Source of the DNA: Aureibaculum luteum
Lineage (GTDB): Bacteria > Bacteroidota > Bacteroidia > Flavobacteriales > Flavobacteriaceae
Assembly: GCF_003449015.1 (NCBI RefSeq)
Contig: NZ_QRGD01000013.1
Location: forward strand, 32,189 to 96,188
Length of the DNA stretch: 64,000 bases
Reading direction: 5' to 3'
The position numbers were made by a program, and so were the translations under genes. Positions 62,634-64,000 of this stretch are shown here, piece by piece. Each line of letters begins with the position of its first letter. Within the stretch, counting starts at the first letter, position 1. A model generated the notes under the pieces. The model searched no databases. It was not told where the DNA came from and saw only the letters and a list, made by a program, of their open reading frames with translations.

Positions 62634-63599
62634 TTACCTTCGCACAGATACAAAACCCTCATCATAGGGTAATCCTGATTTTGCTATGGCAAAAGCTTGT
62701 TTTAACAACTTGTTAGCTACTGCAATTAAAGCCAGTTTCTTGCTTTTCCCTTTGTTTACAATACGCTCATAGACTTCTCTACAAGCTTTATTGTGTTTAC
62801 AGGCCGAAAATGCACATAAAAACAAAAGGTTTCTTAGCTTTTTATTGCCAACCTTACTAATTCTACTTCTACCTCTTACACTACTGCCTGATTCTCTTAT
62901 TGTTGGCGTAATTCCAACATAGCTACATAATTGAGAAGAATTTTCAAATTTGGAAAAACCATCTGTAATTACAATTAAAAACAAAGCAGTCTTCATTCCT
63001 ATGCCTGGAATACTCTGCAAGAGTGTTAATTGTTGTTGCTGATCTTGCTTTACTAATGATAATAGCTTGGTTTGAATTCCTAAAAGTTCTTTATCTAAAT
63101 GTTTCTTGTCTCTTTTTAAAGATCGATAAACCCATTTTGATGGAATACCTAATACTTCTTCTCCATGTAATTTGTTCTTGGTAGCTGTTCTTTTCTTTAA
63201 AAAACTATCCATTAACCTAAAGAGTTGTAAACATTCGCTTTGCACATCGGTAAGTGCATTATAAAGTGGAACTTCATTAACTAATCCATACTCACAAATG
63301 GCCTTAGCATCACTTTTGTCCGTTTTTACTTTTGCTAATTTCATTTGGATAAAACGCTTTACAGATAAAGGATTGACTACGGAAACTATTACTTTTTTAC
63401 TATATAAAAACTGTGCAAACCTGTAATGGTAATAGCCCGTAGCTTCCATAACAACTAAACTATTAATAACTAATTTTTTTTGAAACTTATTAAAACCCGT
63501 TTCATCATTTTTAAATTGTAAATGACCTTGCTTACTGCCATAACAATCAAAAACATCTTTACTAATATCAATTCCAAAAGTTTCAGTATATTTATTCAT
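62634..63599 (-). CDS. IS110 family transposase
   Basis: A 321-residue IS110-type recombinase, starting at ATG 63599 (MNKYTETFGIDISKDVFD; eight extra codons in the longer ORF are unsupported). The N-terminal RuvC-like DEDD domain shows GIDISKDVFD, VVMEATGYYHYRF and KTDKSDAKAI. The C-terminal Transposase_20 part has LLQSIPGIGMKTALFLI, YVGITPTIRESGSS and the catalytic Ser region GNKKLRNLLFL. All expected residues are present. IS110 elements move without terminal inverted repeats and use a bridge RNA made from noncoding ends. Confidence 0.95.
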   Translation of the reverse strand: MNKYTETFGIDISKDVFDCYGSKQGHLQFKNDETGFNKFQKKLVINSLVVMEATGYYHYRFAQFLYSKKVIVSVVNPLSVKRFIQMKLAKVKTDKSDAKAICEYGLVNEVPLYNALTDVQSECLQLFRLMDSFLKKRTATKNKLHGEEVLGIPSKWVYRSLKRDKKHLDKELLGIQTKLLSLVKQDQQQQLTLLQSIPGIGMKTALFLIVITDGFSKFENSSQLCSYVGITPTIRESGSSVRGRSRISKVGNKKLRNLLFLCAFSACKHNKACREVYERIVNKGKSKKLALIAVANKLLKQAFAIAKSGLPYDEGFVSVRR

Positions 63600-63790
63600 A
63601 AGAAATGATTTATGAAAGAACAACCTACTTGACTCACAACAACTTGAAAACGAGATCTAGGTCTCACAGAACTGAACGTGATTTTTAGTAGAAAAGAGAG
63701 AGGATTATCAATGTTGTCGAAGTCTATAGCTTCACCGTATAAATTAACCTTAATTCTCTCTTTTGTTCTTTCTGATTATAACTCTAAAAG
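63600..63790. mobile_element. IS110 upstream noncoding end with candidate bridge-RNA structure
   Basis: Upstream of the transposase start, AAAAGAGAGA (63692-63701) pairs with TCTCTCTTTT (63755-63764). It encloses a GAAG/CTTC hairpin over CTATAG (63720-63734). Nearer the gene GAGA/TCTC (63653-63666) forms another stem. In the IS110 group the bridge RNA is encoded in this position. The exact RNA ends and loops cannot be set by eye. Confidence 0.45.
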
Positions 63791-63804
63791 TAGAGATTGT
63801 AAAC

Positions 63805-63927
63805 TTAAGCCGTATAAAAATAATTGCGGCTTAGTGCTTAATCAAAGGTCGTTGCGTGTTTGTAACGTCTGATTTTCCTTCGGAAAATCCTCGCATACAA
63901 ACCCGCAACTATTCTTATACATAAACG
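63805..63927. repeat. Long attC-like palindrome, copy B
   Basis: Same architecture as 60621-60745: GTATAAAAATAATTGC start, GTTGC..GTTTGT (63851-63863) with ACAAAC..GCAAC, and ATTTTCC-TTC-GGAAAAT (63872-63888). Compared with copy A the stem pair GTTTAC/GTAAAC is replaced by GTTTGT/ACAAAC, a compensated change. Its outer arms are weaker. From 63928 to the window end no gene was seen. Confidence 0.8.
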
Positions 63928-64000
63928 TCAGACTGTCTAATAACTTCTAACATTTTCTTTTAAAAGAATCATATTGGTTTTATAACTTTTTTGTATCTTC

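Noticed and set aside
63678..63872. 64-residue plus-strand ORF upstream of the IS110 transposase
   Set aside because: It runs through the candidate bridge-RNA stems and the palindrome and has no recognisable domain.
52823..63927. Classical integron
   Set aside because: No intI gene is in the window and the cores are GTTRNNN, not GTTRRRY. Reported instead as an integron-like array.

Overview
The window is chromosomal DNA from a member of the Bacteroidota, most likely a Flavobacteriaceae species. The evidence is AT-rich sequence, promoter boxes of the Bacteroidota TAnnTTTG type in front of several genes, a DnaX without the zinc-finger insert, TIGR02757, DUF4870 and DUF6090 proteins, and a PNGase F-like secreted enzyme. 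No rRNA, tRNA or CRISPR array was seen.

Layout. 1-2440 is the end of an integrated element (tyrosine recombinase, two helix-turn-helix proteins, clustered short repeats) abutting the 3' end of mnmE. 2440-19148 is mostly housekeeping: mnmE, miaE, dnaX, an acyl-CoA ligase, pheT-pyrD and purL, then a secreted PNGase F-like protein. It is interrupted at 4575-5130 by five tandem ~122 bp units with a conserved, covarying hairpin. 19210-35370 is accessory: two AraC regulators, a frameshifted BCCT transporter, an AlkB dioxygenase, and a run of oxidoreductases. This part also holds a foreign-looking helicase and a TetR-controlled group (carboxymuconolactone decarboxylase, EthD, GAPDH, DsbA/FrnE). 35690-38863 is a vitamin B12 uptake unit: cobalamin riboswitch, BtuB-type TonB receptor, surface beta-propeller lipoprotein, terminator. 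38961-52631 is mixed housekeeping, including a RecG whose helicase core carries an in-frame DUF559 nuclease-like domain.

From 52.7 kb to the end the character changes. Single unrelated genes (lipocalin-like, DUF6090, small membrane proteins, alpha/beta hydrolase, class C serine hydrolase) alternate with long imperfect palindromes. At least three of these genes are bracketed by cassette-specific inverted sequences whose invariant cores are GTT (upstream) and AAC (downstream). That is the geometry of integron gene cassettes and attC sites, but the cores do not fit the classical consensus and no integron integrase is visible. An IS110-family element sits at the end of this array.

A second recurring theme is cargo inserted beside a gene and flanked by a partial, decayed copy of that gene. 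It occurs at four places: helicase/royal-jelly-like gene, decayed ORF/frnE, MORN gene/TIGR02757 gene, and lipocalin-like gene/proline dehydrogenase. All similarity statements come from reading the sequence; no alignment or database search was run.
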